Below are positions 8,629 through 18,829 of a stretch of 55,266 nt of DNA, one piece after another. Position 1 is the first letter of the stretch. Every line of letters starts with the position of its first letter. The notes below the pieces were generated by a model. It was given only the letters and a program-made list of their open reading frames with translations. It had not been told where the DNA came from and did not search any database. Position numbers and translations under genes: made by a program. This DNA is from Candidatus Poribacteria bacterium (GTDB lineage: Bacteria; Poribacteria; WGA-4E; WGA-3G): the NCBI GenBank assembly GCA_022822275.1, contig JAJEBZ010000029.1, forward strand, positions 1-55,266, in the 5' to 3' direction.

Positions 8629-11226
8629 ATGGAACCGAATATGTCAATAGAAGAACTTAAGCGTGAAAATGCAGAGTTAAAGGCTACCAACCTTGAGCTG
8701 CAAAGTCAACTCAAACTGATGGAAACCATTTTTGGAAATCTCAGTGAGGGAGTAGTAGCCTCGAGTTTAGAAGGCGAGTTTTTACTTTCCAACCCAATAG
8801 CACAGGAAATTGCCGGGATGGGGCCAAGCGAGGGCGAAGGGCACCCTGAAGAATGGAGTGAAATTTACGGTACGTTTTATCCGGATAAAACCACCATAGT
8901 ACCCTCAACGGAACTCCCGCTTTACAAAGCCATGCGCGGTGAAGAAACTAATGATGTTAAGTTGTTTATGCGTAATGAAAACAGGCCGGCCGGTGTTTTT
9001 ATCAATGTGAGTGGGAGGCCTCTATTAGACGAAACGAACAACCTAATAGGTGGGGTTATCGTTATGCGTGATATTACCGAGCTGGAGAAGGTCACGCAGC
9101 GATTAGAAACAACAGTCAACGAACTACAAAAGCAGAACACGTTGATGGACATTGTTTTCAATAGTATCGGGGACGGTGTTATTGTTGCGAATAAAGAGGG
9201 GCAGTTTTTATTTTTCAATCCAACTGCACAGGAAATTGTCGGGATAGGGGCAACTGAGGAGAACCCTGAAAAATGGAGTGAGACTTACGGGACATTTTAT
9301 CCGGATAAAGTTACGCCCATTCCATCACACGAACTTCCGCTCTCCAAAGCCATACTGGGAGAGGTGACGAACGATATAGAGATATTTATTCGGAATCAGA
9401 ATCGCCCGGATGGTGTTCTTATTAGTGTCAGTGGCAGACCTTTATACGGCGAAACTGACAGCTTAGTTGGGGGGGTCGTTGTTTTCCGTGATGTCACCCA
9501 ACTGGATTTGGTCAAGAGACAATTGGAAACAACAGTCAACGAGTTACAAAAGCAGAACGCGTTGATGGATGCGATTTTTAATAGTATCAGCGACGGCGTT
9601 GTTGTTGCGGATAAAGATGGAAGATATGTGATGTTTAATGAAACTGCTAAAAAAATGGGCGGTCGGGTTCCTAAGAACTTACCCAACACGCAGGCACCTG
9701 AAATACTTGGGCTTTTTCAGCCAGACGGTGAAACTCTTTTTCCTGCTGATAAACTACCTATTACTCTGGCACTGCGCGGTGAGCGTCCGAATAACGTTGA
9801 GATGTTTATTCGGAATTCGCACCTGTCGCAGGGGGTTGATATTAGTGTCAGTGCAAGGCCTATATATGGTGAAAACGGTCTTGTGAACGGTGCTGTTTCT
9901 ATTACACGTGATGTATCGGAGCTCAAGGCATCAGAGAAGCAGTTGATTGCGATAAACGATCAATTAACTGCTCAAAGCCAACTCATGGAATCTATTTTTA
10001 ATAGCATCAGCGATGGGGTAGTAGTTGCCGATGAATCCGGGCATATCATCATGTTTAATCCGAGTGCAGAACGAATTGCAGGCCTGGTAGCGGGGGCATC
10101 TACAAATATAATAAGGCGCGAACAGTGGCTTAGAGAATATCGTTTCTTTCAGCCTGATGGAGTGACTCCCTGGCCTATGGATAACCTGCCACTGATACGG
10201 GCTCTCCGGGGTGAATTAATAGATAACGTTGAGATTTTTCTTAAACACGACAAAATACCAGATGGACTTCATCTCAGTGCAAGTGGAAGACCGCTGCAAA
10301 ACAGTGATGGAAAAAAGACAGGTGGGGTCCTCGTCTTTCACGACATAACGGATAGAATCAAATCGCAAGAAGCAGTGGCGCAAGCATTTGTCCAAGGAAG
10401 GTTAGAGATCGTTGATACTATCCTCCATAATATTGGTAATGCGATTAACAGCGTGACTGTCGGCATTGACACTGTTTACAATTTACTTGCCGATGATCTA
10501 CTTGTCAGCCGTCTTACTGCCCTCGCCGAGGCTCTGAAGCAACATGAAGATAACTTGGGGGATTACATTGAGAATCACCCACAGGGGCAGAAGGTCCTCC
10601 CGTTCCTTCTTACGCTTTCCGAAGATTTCCAAGTTGCGGACGAAAAGTTGAGACGAACAGTAGGACGCATCCAGAACAGAACAAGACATATCGTTGATAT
10701 TATCCGCACCCAGAATTCATACCAGAATACGAGTGGGGTACACAAAGATATAAACCTTTCGGAGGCAATTTCAGACGCAGTTAAGATACTCCAAGACTCA
10801 ATAAACAAGCGACAGATACAAGTTGTTATTGACTGTGACAACGCGCTGCCTGAGATTCGGACTCAAGAAAGTCAATTTCATCAAATGCTGGTCAACCTTA
10901 TCAAAAATTCTATTGAAGCGATTGATGAGTTAGCAAACTTGGGAGAACTTACTGAAGAACCTCGTATCAAGGTTCACGTCTACATTGATGATGATTTTTT
11001 ATGTCTTGATATTACGGATAACGGTATAGGACTTGCTCCTGAAGACGTTGATAAGATTTTTTCGGCTGGATTTACCACCAAAGAACAAGGAAGTGGGTTA
11101 GGACTACATTCGAGTGCAAATTTTGTGGTCAGCTCTGGGGGACAAATCCAGGCATTTAGTGATGGAAAAGGGAAGGGAACGACACTACACATCAGGTTAC
11201 GGAATTCCCTCTATTCAGCCGAGTAG
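8629..11226 (+). CDS. multi-PAS sensor histidine kinase
   Basis: This 865-residue protein is predicted to be soluble, with no membrane segment. A short coiled coil precedes four PAS modules beginning near residues 30, 172, 312 and 452, each marked by (I/V)FNSI.DGVVVA..G and RDVT/DIT motifs. The C-terminal kinase has a candidate phospho-acceptor His in ILHNIGNAIN, an N box VNLIKNSIEAI, a G1 box DITDNGIGL and a G2 box GSGLGLH. This matches the HNIGNA-type kinases usually paired with sigma54 regulators. The response regulator starts 19 bases downstream and is the likely partner. The signal is unknown. The ribosome site is weak, and an ATG 12 bases further in is an alternative start. Confidence 0.9.
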   Translation: MEPNMSIEELKRENAELKATNLELQSQLKLMETIFGNLSEGVVASSLEGEFLLSNPIAQEIAGMGPSEGEGHPEEWSEIYGTFYPDKTTIVPSTELPLYKAMRGEETNDVKLFMRNENRPAGVFINVSGRPLLDETNNLIGGVIVMRDITELEKVTQRLETTVNELQKQNTLMDIVFNSIGDGVIVANKEGQFLFFNPTAQEIVGIGATEENPEKWSETYGTFYPDKVTPIPSHELPLSKAILGEVTNDIEIFIRNQNRPDGVLISVSGRPLYGETDSLVGGVVVFRDVTQLDLVKRQLETTVNELQKQNALMDAIFNSISDGVVVADKDGRYVMFNETAKKMGGRVPKNLPNTQAPEILGLFQPDGETLFPADKLPITLALRGERPNNVEMFIRNSHLSQGVDISVSARPIYGENGLVNGAVSITRDVSELKASEKQLIAINDQLTAQSQLMESIFNSISDGVVVADESGHIIMFNPSAERIAGLVAGASTNIIRREQWLREYRFFQPDGVTPWPMDNLPLIRALRGELIDNVEIFLKHDKIPDGLHLSASGRPLQNSDGKKTGGVLVFHDITDRIKSQEAVAQAFVQGRLEIVDTILHNIGNAINSVTVGIDTVYNLLADDLLVSRLTALAEALKQHEDNLGDYIENHPQGQKVLPFLLTLSEDFQVADEKLRRTVGRIQNRTRHIVDIIRTQNSYQNTSGVHKDINLSEAISDAVKILQDSINKRQIQVVIDCDNALPEIRTQESQFHQMLVNLIKNSIEAIDELANLGELTEEPRIKVHVYIDDDFLCLDITDNGIGLAPEDVDKIFSAGFTTKEQGSGLGLHSSANFVVSSGGQIQAFSDGKGKGTTLHIRLRNSLYSAE

Positions 11227-11245
11227 TCATAAGAAAGGTAGTTAA

Positions 11246-13144
11246 ATGGAAAATTTCAACACACGTGTTTTAATTGTTGACGATCAGGACGAAATCCATA
11301 TTGATTTTCAAGAAATATTCAGTGAAAAGAATAGGAAAGTTGCTTCGGACGATTTGGCAGATGCGTTTCTGCCTGGTAGTTCCCAAAATAGCAAAACCTA
11401 TCTGCCTTCGTTTGAACTGTCGCATGCCTCAAGCGGGGTTGAAGCATATCAGGTTGTCAAAGATGCCACAGACTCTAACTACCCCTTCGCGGTCGCGTAT
11501 ATTGACATCAGGATGCCACCAGGTATAGATGGCGTTGAAACTATTCGGAGAATTAGAGAGTTTGAGAAGAATCTCGAAATCGTTATCATGACTGCTTACA
11601 CCGATAAGCCACTGCATGAAATTGTCACAAATATGGAATTGCTACATAAATTGCTATATATACGCAAGCCGGTTGCAAGAGAGGAGATTCAGCAAATTAC
11701 GCTTTCGCTTGTCCAAAAGTGGAACGTTGAACAGCAATCTATTAAGCACCAGCAGTCACTCGATCTGAGTTATCAAAGGCTTAAAGCGGTACTTGACACT
11801 ACGGGGGATGCTATCGGTGTGTTAGATAGAGACAACCATCTCTTGTTTGCGAATCAACAGTATTGTCAACTGTTTGACATATCTGCTAACGACCTCAGCC
11901 AGATATCACCGGATGACCTCAACGCACGTGCCAACGCTCGGTTTCGTAAAGTTGAGCTATCAGAAATAGATCACATTGTTGAGCCCTTTGAGAATTTCAC
12001 GAGCATTTTGGAAGATGTCGGCAACACTGACCAGAGTCAGCCGCGATTGTTTTATTGCTTAACCACGCCTCTTAAAGAAAGTGAAAATGGTGTAGTGGAT
12101 AAAGTTGTAAGTTACCGGGATATGTCAAAAGATGTCGAAATTCAACGGATGACAGCAGAGGTTATTTCCTTGCGCGCTGAGCTTGAAAAGAGCTATTCCT
12201 TTGGTGAAATCATCGGGAAAAGCAAAAAGATGCAGCAGCTGTTCACCCAGATTCAAACGGCAACAGAAGGCAATATCACCGTCCTGATTCAAGGGGAAAG
12301 CGGTACCGGCAAAGAGTTGGTTGCAAAATCAATACATTATAACAGCCCTCGAAAAAGCGGTCCTTTCGTTGCGGTTAATTGTGCCGCAATACCAGAGACA
12401 CTGATTGAAAGTGAATTGTTCGGCCATGAACGCGGAGCTTTTACGGGGGCATCCGATCGGAGAATTGGTAAGTTTGAAGAAGCGAACAAGGGAACACTTT
12501 TTCTGGATGAAATCGGAGATATGAAACCGGAGTTACAGGCAAAGTTGCTGCGAGTCCTACAAGACTACCAATTTCAGCGAGTCGGTGGTACAAGCACGAT
12601 CTCCACAGATATCCGTGTGCTAACAGCCACAAATCAGGACTTAGCGGATGCCATTGAAAGGGGAGACTTCCGTATGGACCTGTACTATCGTATTGCAGCG
12701 TTCCGAATTATGATTCCTCCGCTGAGAGAAAGACCCGAAGATATTGCTATCCTGGCAAATCACTTCCTGAAAAAGTTTGCTGCAACCGCTGAAAAATCTA
12801 TTCGTGCCATTTCCGCTGATGCCTTACAAGCCTTGATGCAATATGACTACCCTGGTAATGTACGCGAATTAGAAAACGCTATTGAAAGTGCGGTTTTAGT
12901 TGAAACGGCAGACCTACTGCAGCGACGCAGCCTTCCGTTACATCTGTTACAAGCAATTCCACAAACCGAGGCAGGTGAACCAACAGATACCGATGTCATC
13001 TTACCGCTTGACGAAGTTGAACGCAGAACTATCCAACACGCGCTTGAAGTGATAGACAATAATGTCTCCCGTGCAGCTCGCGCCCTGGGCATCGACAGAT
13101 CCACATTGCATCGGAAACTGAAAAAATATCAAATGCTACAGTAA
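11246..13144 (+). CDS. sigma54-dependent response regulator (NtrC/AtoC type)
   Basis: This 632-residue regulator has an N-terminal receiver (acidic pair Asp12/Asp13, phospho-acceptor Asp87 in AYIDIRMP, Lys141 in RKP), a PAS-like domain around residues 175-290, an AAA+ sigma54-interaction domain and a Fis-type HTH. The AAA+ module shows Walker A GESGTGKE near residue 350, the GAFTGA loop that contacts sigma54 near 397, and Walker [11 protein letters not shown]. The HTH is [18 protein letters not shown] at the C terminus. A PAS domain between receiver and AAA+ is less common. It should activate sigma54 promoters when phosphorylated by the kinase encoded just upstream. Targets are unknown. Confidence 0.93.
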   Translation: MENFNTRVLIVDDQDEIHIDFQEIFSEKNRKVASDDLADAFLPGSSQNSKTYLPSFELSHASSGVEAYQVVKDATDSNYPFAVAYIDIRMPPGIDGVETIRRIREFEKNLEIVIMTAYTDKPLHEIVTNMELLHKLLYIRKPVAREEIQQITLSLVQKWNVEQQSIKHQQSLDLSYQRLKAVLDTTGDAIGVLDRDNHLLFANQQYCQLFDISANDLSQISPDDLNARANARFRKVELSEIDHIVEPFENFTSILEDVGNTDQSQPRLFYCLTTPLKESENGVVDKVVSYRDMSKDVEIQRMTAEVISLRAELEKSYSFGEIIGKSKKMQQLFTQIQTATEGNITVLIQGESGTGKELVAKSIHYNSPRKSGPFVAVNCAAIPETLIESELFGHERGAFTGASDRRIGKFEEANKGTLFLDEIGDMKPELQAKLLRVLQDYQFQRVGGTSTISTDIRVLTATNQDLADAIERGDFRMDLYYRIAAFRIMIPPLRERPEDIAILANHFLKKFAATAEKSIRAISADALQALMQYDYPGNVRELENAIESAVLVETADLLQRRSLPLHLLQAIPQTEAGEPTDTDVILPLDEVERRTIQHALEVIDNNVSRAARALGIDRSTLHRKLKKYQMLQ

Positions 13145-13194
13145 AACACTGTGTTGCAATATGCCACACTATTGTTTATTGTATAACACAGCGC

Positions 13195-13545
13195 GTGTGC
13201 CTTCTCGGTGGCGTTGTAGCATCAGCCGCACCAGCTGTGCAGCAATCTCCTGATAAAACGGCTCTGTTAGCAAACTATCCGAACCCGTTTAACCCGGAGA
13301 CATGGATCCCATATCAGTTGTCAACATCGGCTGAGGTTACATTGGCGATCTACAATGTGAAAGGTGAAATGGTTCGGCAGTTAGCGTTAAGGTATAAAGC
13401 TGCGGGGAACTACCTTAGCAGAAGTCGGGCGATCCATTGGGATGGTAAAAATCGATCTGGTGAGAAGGTCACGACCGGCGTATATTTCTATCGTCTTACT
13501 GCTGGAGATTTCTCCGCAACATGCAAGATGCTAATCATCAAGTAA
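13195..13545 (+). CDS. orphan FlgD-like/T9SS-type C-terminal domain, probable remnant
   Basis: The frame encodes essentially only a C-terminal beta-sandwich domain. It runs from NYPNPFNPETWIPYQL through LAIYNVKGEMVRQL, HWDGKNRSGEKV and TGVYFYRLTAGDFSATCKM to a final IIK. This FlgD-Ig-like module normally ends large secreted proteins. Here there is no proper signal peptide, ribosome site or ATG; the nearest start is GTG at 13195, and the frame stays open upstream without a start. It therefore looks like the surviving tail of a deleted gene, though expression cannot be excluded. A terminator follows directly. Confidence 0.6.
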   Translation: MCLLGGVVASAAPAVQQSPDKTALLANYPNPFNPETWIPYQLSTSAEVTLAIYNVKGEMVRQLALRYKAAGNYLSRSRAIHWDGKNRSGEKVTTGVYFYRLTAGDFSATCKMLIIK

Positions 13546-13571
13546 TTCTGTCCTAAACCAACAAACGTTAC

Positions 13572-13604
13572 AGGGGAAAGGTTGTCAAAACCTTTCCCCT
13601 TTTT
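13572..13604 (+). terminator. intrinsic terminator
   Basis: AGGGGAAAGGTT pairs with AACCTTTCCCCT around a short loop and is followed by TTTTT. This is a strong rho-independent terminator 27 bases after the orphan FlgD-like frame. It probably also ends the two-component system transcript. Confidence 0.85.
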
Positions 13605-13671
13605 CGTGCCATTTCTACAATCTATCTCATAAGGTGGCAAAAACTGGACATACCCAAGACAGATAAAAACA

Positions 13672-13700
13672 TTGACATTTTACAGTTAAAAATGTAAAAT
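13672..13700 (+). promoter_or_regulatory. sigma70-like promoter for PhyH gene
   Basis: A perfect TTGACA (13672-13677) is followed after 17 bases by TAAAAT (13695-13700). The dioxygenase gene starts at 13731, leaving a leader of about 25 bases. Confidence 0.6.
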
Positions 13701-13730
13701 TTCGCCAGGAATTCTAAAAGGAGCTGAACC

Positions 13731-14453
13731 ATGGAAATGACGAAAGTTAATATAGGACAACTATTAGAAGACGGTTATATCTTAATAGAAGGCGCGTTGT
13801 CACCTGAAGAGACTGAACATATCCGCCAACGGGTTAACTATGCCCGCGAACAAGGGTGGGAAGAAGGCTTAAATGCTGTCGGCAATATGTGGTTTGATAG
13901 CCTGCTTGATCGTGAACCGGACACTTATGCACCACTTGTTGGGCATCCGAGTGTCCGTCCTTATCTTGAAGGTTTGATGGGAAAGCAGTGCCAACTTCGT
14001 AGTCTACGTGCACATATCAATCCAGGTCCTTATCTGCAGGAATGGCACATGGACTTTTATGGTTATTGGCACGAAAAACGATACGTTGAAGAACATCCAT
14101 TCGCAATGGCACCCGTTGGTATTAATACCACCTACTATTTTCAAGACAACGGTCCTGGAGAAGGACATCTCAAATTTGTCAAAGATGGACACCTAAACGA
14201 ACCACCATATCTGTATCCGATGGATCGTCCCAAATTTGAGACGTGGTGTGAGGCACAAGAACACGTCATCCTATATCCAAAGGCTGGGGATTGCGTTGTG
14301 TTTATCAACCACATGCCACATCAAGGGGCAAAGGAACGGGACGACATGGAACGTAGCAACGTTGTCTGTCACTATCAGGTCACCCCAATGTATGACGGTG
14401 TTTGGCATGTTTCGCGTCCACGCGGATATCAAGGCACTTTCCCGTTTGCTTAG
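13731..14453 (+). CDS. phytanoyl-CoA dioxygenase (PhyH) family protein
   Basis: This 240-residue protein is a Fe(II)/2-oxoglutarate-dependent oxygenase of the PhyH type. The iron-binding facial triad is visible as His106-x-Asp108 in EWHMDFYG and a distal His in FINHMPHQGAKER (His197, or His194). The NTTYYFQDNGPGEGHLKFV strand pair fits the double-stranded beta-helix. Such enzymes hydroxylate diverse small molecules, and the family name does not fix the substrate. It has its own promoter and an AAAGGAG ribosome site. The LamG gene begins 68 bases downstream. Confidence 0.88.
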   Translation: MEMTKVNIGQLLEDGYILIEGALSPEETEHIRQRVNYAREQGWEEGLNAVGNMWFDSLLDREPDTYAPLVGHPSVRPYLEGLMGKQCQLRSLRAHINPGPYLQEWHMDFYGYWHEKRYVEEHPFAMAPVGINTTYYFQDNGPGEGHLKFVKDGHLNEPPYLYPMDRPKFETWCEAQEHVILYPKAGDCVVFINHMPHQGAKERDDMERSNVVCHYQVTPMYDGVWHVSRPRGYQGTFPFA

Positions 14454-14521
14454 ATTAGAATCGTTCTTATTTGACGACTGTTGTAACCCCATGCAGATTC
14501 AATTTTAATAGGTAAAAACTT

Positions 14522-15328
14522 ATGCAAAGCATAAAAGTTTTTCTAATGACTATAATCTATCTGGCAGCGAGTTTTCAAATTGGCAGCATAGCCGAAGAAG
14601 TGGAAGGGATAGTTGTTTATTTTGGATTTGAAGATGGAGAAGGCGAAACTGTTACTGACCTGTCTGGAAATCAGCAGAACGGGATATTAGAAGGTGACAC
14701 AGACTGGACAGATGGCAAATTTGGTAAAGGTCTCAAATTCGGCGGTGAGAACGGTACTGTTAGTGTTGTTCATTCCCATCACTTTGAGTTTACCGAAGGC
14801 ATTACCGTTTGTGCTTGGATTCGTCCAACATTGATTGAAGGTCCCGGTGAATGGCAACTGATAGCAGCAAAGGGTTCTGATATAGACGAGTTTTTTGAAG
14901 TGCTTCTACATCCTCAAGGGTATATCTGGATGGGGTGGCGATTTTCTACGGGACGGGTTGCACCGAATAAGAGTCCTAACGTTGTGGTTAAAGCAAAGTG
15001 GCAACACGTTGCCGTTTCGTTTCAGTCAGGAGATTGGTGGAGGGTCTACCTTGATGGCGAAAAACTGATGGATTATCCAGAAGTGGATGGGAAACTATAC
15101 CCTGTTGAAGCACCATTACTATTGGGAATTGAACAACCTTTCACGTTACAACGTTACTATAATGGTGATATGGATGAGTTTGCTATCTATAACCGCGGAC
15201 TTTCGCAAAGTGAAATTAGGCAAATCCAAAGAGGTATTGAGCAAACTTTGCCAGTTAAACCAACTGGAAAACTCTCAACCACATGGGGCATCTTGAAGCA
15301 AACAAGTATTCAAAGTGTGCCAAATTGA
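14522..15328 (+). CDS. secreted LamG-domain protein with TTWG tail
   Basis: A 268-residue exported protein with an N-terminal signal sequence (MQSIKVFLMTIIYLAAS..), followed by a concanavalin A-like/LamG jelly-roll. Typical LamG phrases are YFGFEDGEGETVTDLSGN.QNG, GITVCAWIRPT, WQHVAVSFQSGDWWRVYLDGE and GDMDEFAIYNRGLS..EI. Such domains bind carbohydrates or other ligands at the surface. The last 25 residues hold GKLSTTWGILK, a tail shared with two unrelated exported proteins at 27783 and 28682. It may be co-transcribed with the PhyH gene. Ligand unknown. Confidence 0.85.
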   Translation: MQSIKVFLMTIIYLAASFQIGSIAEEVEGIVVYFGFEDGEGETVTDLSGNQQNGILEGDTDWTDGKFGKGLKFGGENGTVSVVHSHHFEFTEGITVCAWIRPTLIEGPGEWQLIAAKGSDIDEFFEVLLHPQGYIWMGWRFSTGRVAPNKSPNVVVKAKWQHVAVSFQSGDWWRVYLDGEKLMDYPEVDGKLYPVEAPLLLGIEQPFTLQRYYNGDMDEFAIYNRGLSQSEIRQIQRGIEQTLPVKPTGKLSTTWGILKQTSIQSVPN

Positions 15329-15488
15329 CATACACCTTGAAAATGCACATTCAACTTAATACTGCCATTTTGACTTATGGGCAGCATAGATATACGTATT
15401 TAGGGCAATATAGGTTGGCATAGATATTGCACTTTTTTATTTACGAGATTATACAGAATAACATTTTTTTTACGATTTGGAGTATAAA

Positions 15489-17408
15489 ATGAGTAAAGTA
15501 ATTGGAATTGATTTAGGAACTACAAATTCATGTGTTGCCGTTTTAGAGAGTGGCGATGCAAAGGTCATTGAAAACGCGGAGGGAAATCGTACAACCCCTT
15601 CAATCGTCGGTTTCACCAAAGAGGGAGAACGTCCTGTCGGGCAAGTCGCTAAAAGACAAGCTATCACAAATCCTCAAAATACAATTTTTTCCATCAAAAG
15701 GTTCATGGGTAGGAAATTCAGTGAAATCGGTGATGAATCTTCCCGTGTACCTTATGAATTAAAAAGCGACAAAGATGGAGACGTTAGCGTAAATATAGAC
15801 GGTAAAGGGTACTCTCCACCTGAAATCTCCGCAATGGTTTTACGGAAGATGAAAGAAACCGCGGAGGCGTATCTCGGTGAAGAGGTCACACAAGCCGTTA
15901 TCACAGTGCCTGCTTATTTCAACGATTCGCAACGTCAAGCGACAGCAGATGCAGGGAAGATAGCTGGATTAGAAGTTTTGCGGATCATCAACGAACCGAC
16001 TGCCGCTTCACTCGCTTACGGGTTGCAAAATGAAGGGGATAAAAAGATCGCTGTTTACGACCTCGGTGGCGGCACATTTGACATCTCTATTCTCGAAATT
16101 GGTGATGGTGTGTTTGAAGTGAAAAGCACAAATGGGGATACACACCTCGGTGGTGATGATTTCGACCAAAAGATTATTGATTGGATGGCACAGGAATTTC
16201 TGAGTAGCCAAGGGATTGACCTACGAAATGACCAGATGGCACTGCAACGATTGAAAGAGGCAGCAGAAACGGCAAAATGTGAACTTTCCAGCACATTGCA
16301 AACCGATATTAACCTGCCATTTATCACGGTGGATGCCAGTGGTCCCAAGCACCTTAACTTAACACTCACGCGGGCAAAACTGGAACAGATAACAGATGAT
16401 TTGGTAGAACGTTCACTTGCACCATGCAGACAGGCACTATCGGATGCAGAAATGCAGCCGAACGAAATTGACGAGGTGATACTTGTCGGTGGACAAACCC
16501 GGATGCCGAAAGTGCAGGAAGCAGTACAGCAACTCTTTGGCAAGGAACCACACAAAGGGGTTAACCCCGATGAGGTTGTTGCGGTCGGTGCTGCAATTCA
16601 AGGCGGTGTGCTTGCAGGTGATGAGGAGGTAAAAGACATCTTGCTGTTAGATGTAACCCCTCTTTCACTCGGTATTGAGACACTTGGTGGGATGTTTACA
16701 AGACTGATAGAGAAGAATACCACTATCCCAACGAAGAAGTCAGAGAAGTTCACTACTGCAGAAGACAGTCAGACTGCCGTTGATGTGCATGTGCTTCAAG
16801 GTGAACGGGAACAGGCTGTTTACAACAAAACGATCGGTCGGTTCCGATTGGGTGACATTCCACCAGCTCCAAGAGGCGTGCCGCAGATTGAGGTCACATT
16901 TGATATTGATGCCAACGGTATTCTCAACGTGTCTGCCAAGGATACAGCAACTGGTAAGGAACAGAAGATTACGATTACTGCCTCCTCTGGTCTCACCGAT
17001 GAAGAAATCGAACAGATGGTGAAAGATGCAGAAGCACACGCCGAAGAAGATAAACAGAAGCGGGAAGAAGTCGAGACGCGCAACCGCGCCGATTCTTTGG
17101 TCTATGAAACCGAGAAAAACCTGAAGGAATTCGGGGACAAGGTAGACGATGCAACTAAAGAAAAAGTCAATGCAGGTGTAGAACGCGTCAAGCAAGCACT
17201 TGAAGCGAACAACAATGCTGAGATAAAATCAGCAACGGATGACCTGATGCAGATATGGCATGAGGCATCAGCACAGATGTATCAACAAACTGCCGATGCG
17301 GAACAGGGAACACCCCCCGATGATGCTCCCTCTGAAGATGCTGCAGACACCGATGTCGTTGACGCTGAATATGAAGTCGTTGACGAGGATGAGGAGAAGA
17401 AGGAATAA
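15489..17408 (+). CDS. dnaK: chaperone protein DnaK (Hsp70)
   Basis: A full-length 639-residue Hsp70. The ATPase domain begins [13 protein letters not shown] and includes [28 protein letters not shown] and [11 protein letters not shown]. The substrate domain includes [14 protein letters not shown] and the VLQGER loop. It ends in the usual acidic [11 protein letters not shown] tail. The ATG at 15489 is preferred because TTGGAG lies upstream; a TTG four codons earlier would remove that site. It stands alone: no grpE, dnaJ or hrcA is adjacent and I found no CIRCE element upstream, so heat regulation cannot be inferred. Confidence 0.98.
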   Translation: MSKVIGIDLGTTNSCVAVLESGDAKVIENAEGNRTTPSIVGFTKEGERPVGQVAKRQAITNPQNTIFSIKRFMGRKFSEIGDESSRVPYELKSDKDGDVSVNIDGKGYSPPEISAMVLRKMKETAEAYLGEEVTQAVITVPAYFNDSQRQATADAGKIAGLEVLRIINEPTAASLAYGLQNEGDKKIAVYDLGGGTFDISILEIGDGVFEVKSTNGDTHLGGDDFDQKIIDWMAQEFLSSQGIDLRNDQMALQRLKEAAETAKCELSSTLQTDINLPFITVDASGPKHLNLTLTRAKLEQITDDLVERSLAPCRQALSDAEMQPNEIDEVILVGGQTRMPKVQEAVQQLFGKEPHKGVNPDEVVAVGAAIQGGVLAGDEEVKDILLLDVTPLSLGIETLGGMFTRLIEKNTTIPTKKSEKFTTAEDSQTAVDVHVLQGEREQAVYNKTIGRFRLGDIPPAPRGVPQIEVTFDIDANGILNVSAKDTATGKEQKITITASSGLTDEEIEQMVKDAEAHAEEDKQKREEVETRNRADSLVYETEKNLKEFGDKVDDATKEKVNAGVERVKQALEANNNAEIKSATDDLMQIWHEASAQMYQQTADAEQGTPPDDAPSEDAADTDVVDAEYEVVDEDEEKKE

Positions 17409-17446
17409 TTGTCTTGATGTTCTGTCCTATTCTGGAGATAACAGAT

Positions 17447-18052
17447 ATGGCTTATAGTGAGTTTACCTTAGAATCAGTAGTGCCCACATTTCAACTTCAG
17501 AAAATTGATACTACGGATCTCTTTTCAGCAGTTGCAACGGTTCCGCCAAGCGATCATCTGACGACCGCATTAGCAAAAAAAGCGGCTTTAGCTACTGCTA
17601 TCGGTACTGAGAAAGCACGGTCGGAACTGATTGTCGCTGATGTGCTTGTTGAACTCCGCGAACATTGTGAAAAGCGTATCAGTTTCTTTTCTGGTATTGA
17701 CTTCAATGTAGATGTAGAATCGGGTTTAACAGGTGTGTGTGACTTCTTAGTAAGCCTATCACCAAACCAATTTTATTTGGAAGCACCAGTAGTCATCCTT
17801 GTTGAGGCAAAAAACCTTGACTTGAAACTTGGACTTGGACAGTGTGTCGCAGAAATGCTCGCTGCCCAACGTTTTAATGCGGAAAGAGAAAATGACATCC
17901 CTTGCATTTATGGAGCAAGTACAACTGGAGTTGAGTGGTTATTCCTCAAGTTGGAAGGGAAGTGCTTGCAACTTGACATGTCAACCTATACGATTGAACG
18001 GTGTGACAGAATCCTCGGTATCCTCTCCAGTATGGTGGCACAAAAGGCGTGA
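17447..18052 (+). CDS. PD-(D/E)XK nuclease-like protein, copy 1
   Basis: A 201-residue soluble protein. Its core (residues about 85-130) has the layout of the PD-(D/E)XK fold: Asp in GVCDFLVS, then VVILVEAK with the E-x-K pair, then a helix starting GQCVAEMLAAQRF whose Gln is typical of the fold. Families of this type occur widely in cyanobacteria and are uncharacterised. The start chosen matches that of its neighbour. The gene lies 38 bases after dnaK and 30 bases before a paralogue of identical length. Nuclease activity is inferred from motif spacing only. It might be an inactive or regulatory relative. Confidence 0.65.
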   Translation: MAYSEFTLESVVPTFQLQKIDTTDLFSAVATVPPSDHLTTALAKKAALATAIGTEKARSELIVADVLVELREHCEKRISFFSGIDFNVDVESGLTGVCDFLVSLSPNQFYLEAPVVILVEAKNLDLKLGLGQCVAEMLAAQRFNAERENDIPCIYGASTTGVEWLFLKLEGKCLQLDMSTYTIERCDRILGILSSMVAQKA

Positions 18053-18082
18053 GGGGAGATAGAGGAATCAGGAGGAACAGAT

Positions 18083-18688
18083 ATGGCTTATAGTAATTTT
18101 ACCCTGGAGACAGTGGTAACAGCATTTCAGTTGGAAATTGTTGAATCCGCGGAGCTCTTTGCTGAAATAGAAGCAACAGTTCCAAGCCCTTATCTCACAG
18201 AGGTCCTGACCAAAAAGGTACAATTAGCCATCGCCATAGGGACAGAGAAGGCGAAGTCTGAGTTGATTGTTTCTGATGTTCTGTTTGAACTTCGCGAGCA
18301 ATTCCAGCACCGTATCAGTTTTTTTTCGGGCATTGAGTTCAGTGTTGACGAGGAAAGTGGATTAACCGGGGTATGCGATTTTTTAGTGAGCCTATCACCA
18401 GTGCAGCATCTGTTACAGGCTCCTATTATTGTTCTTGTTGAAGCGAAGAAGGATGATCTGAAACTTGGTATGGGGCAGTGTGTTGCTGAGATGCTCGCCG
18501 CTCAACGTTTTAATGCTGAGAGAGGAAATGACATTACTTCCGTTTATGGTGCCAGCACCACAGGCGTAGATTGGTTGTTCCTCAAACTTGAAGGAAAATG
18601 CCTGCACATTGATATGTCAACCTATACGATTGAACGGTGTGACAGAATCCTCGGTATCCTCTCCAGTATGGTGGCACAGAAAGCGTGA
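18083..18688 (+). CDS. PD-(D/E)XK nuclease-like protein, copy 2
   Basis: A 201-residue paralogue of the gene immediately upstream, colinear without gaps and similar along its whole length. It has the same motifs: GVCDFLVS, IVLVEAKKDDLKLG and GQCVAEMLAAQRFNAE. The AGGAGGA ribosome site is much better than that of copy 1. The final 60 or so bases are nearly identical to copy 1 even though the rest has drifted, which suggests local gene conversion. The duplication may give a heterodimer or simple dosage. Function unknown. Confidence 0.65.
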   Translation: MAYSNFTLETVVTAFQLEIVESAELFAEIEATVPSPYLTEVLTKKVQLAIAIGTEKAKSELIVSDVLFELREQFQHRISFFSGIEFSVDEESGLTGVCDFLVSLSPVQHLLQAPIIVLVEAKKDDLKLGMGQCVAEMLAAQRFNAERGNDITSVYGASTTGVDWLFLKLEGKCLHIDMSTYTIERCDRILGILSSMVAQKA

Positions 18689-18730
18689 TATATCCTCGGG
18701 GTTTATAGTTAAATCCAAATATGTGAATCA

Positions 18731-18769
18731 CCCTTTGTAGGCGTGGTTTTAAACCGCTCCTACAAAGGG
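18731..18769. terminator. bidirectional hairpin between convergent genes
   Basis: CCCTTTGTAGG pairs with CCTACAAAGGG, and the stem continues imperfectly to about 19 bp around a short loop. It lies between the converging PD-(D/E)XK-like gene and the WD40 lipoprotein gene. It lacks a clear T-run and shares TAGG/CCTA-type arms with the dispersed palindromic repeats, so it may be a repeat acting as terminator. Confidence 0.5.
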
Positions 18770-18829
18770 CGAAGAAGTTGAATTACTGATTTATCGGTAT
18801 TAGTGAACCTCATCGGAATTTTTTTACCA

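Noticed and set aside
15329-15488. CIRCE or heat-shock promoter upstream of dnaK
   Set aside because: No TTAGCACTC/GAGTGCTAA dyad found, and possible -35/-10 pairs here are too weak to claim.
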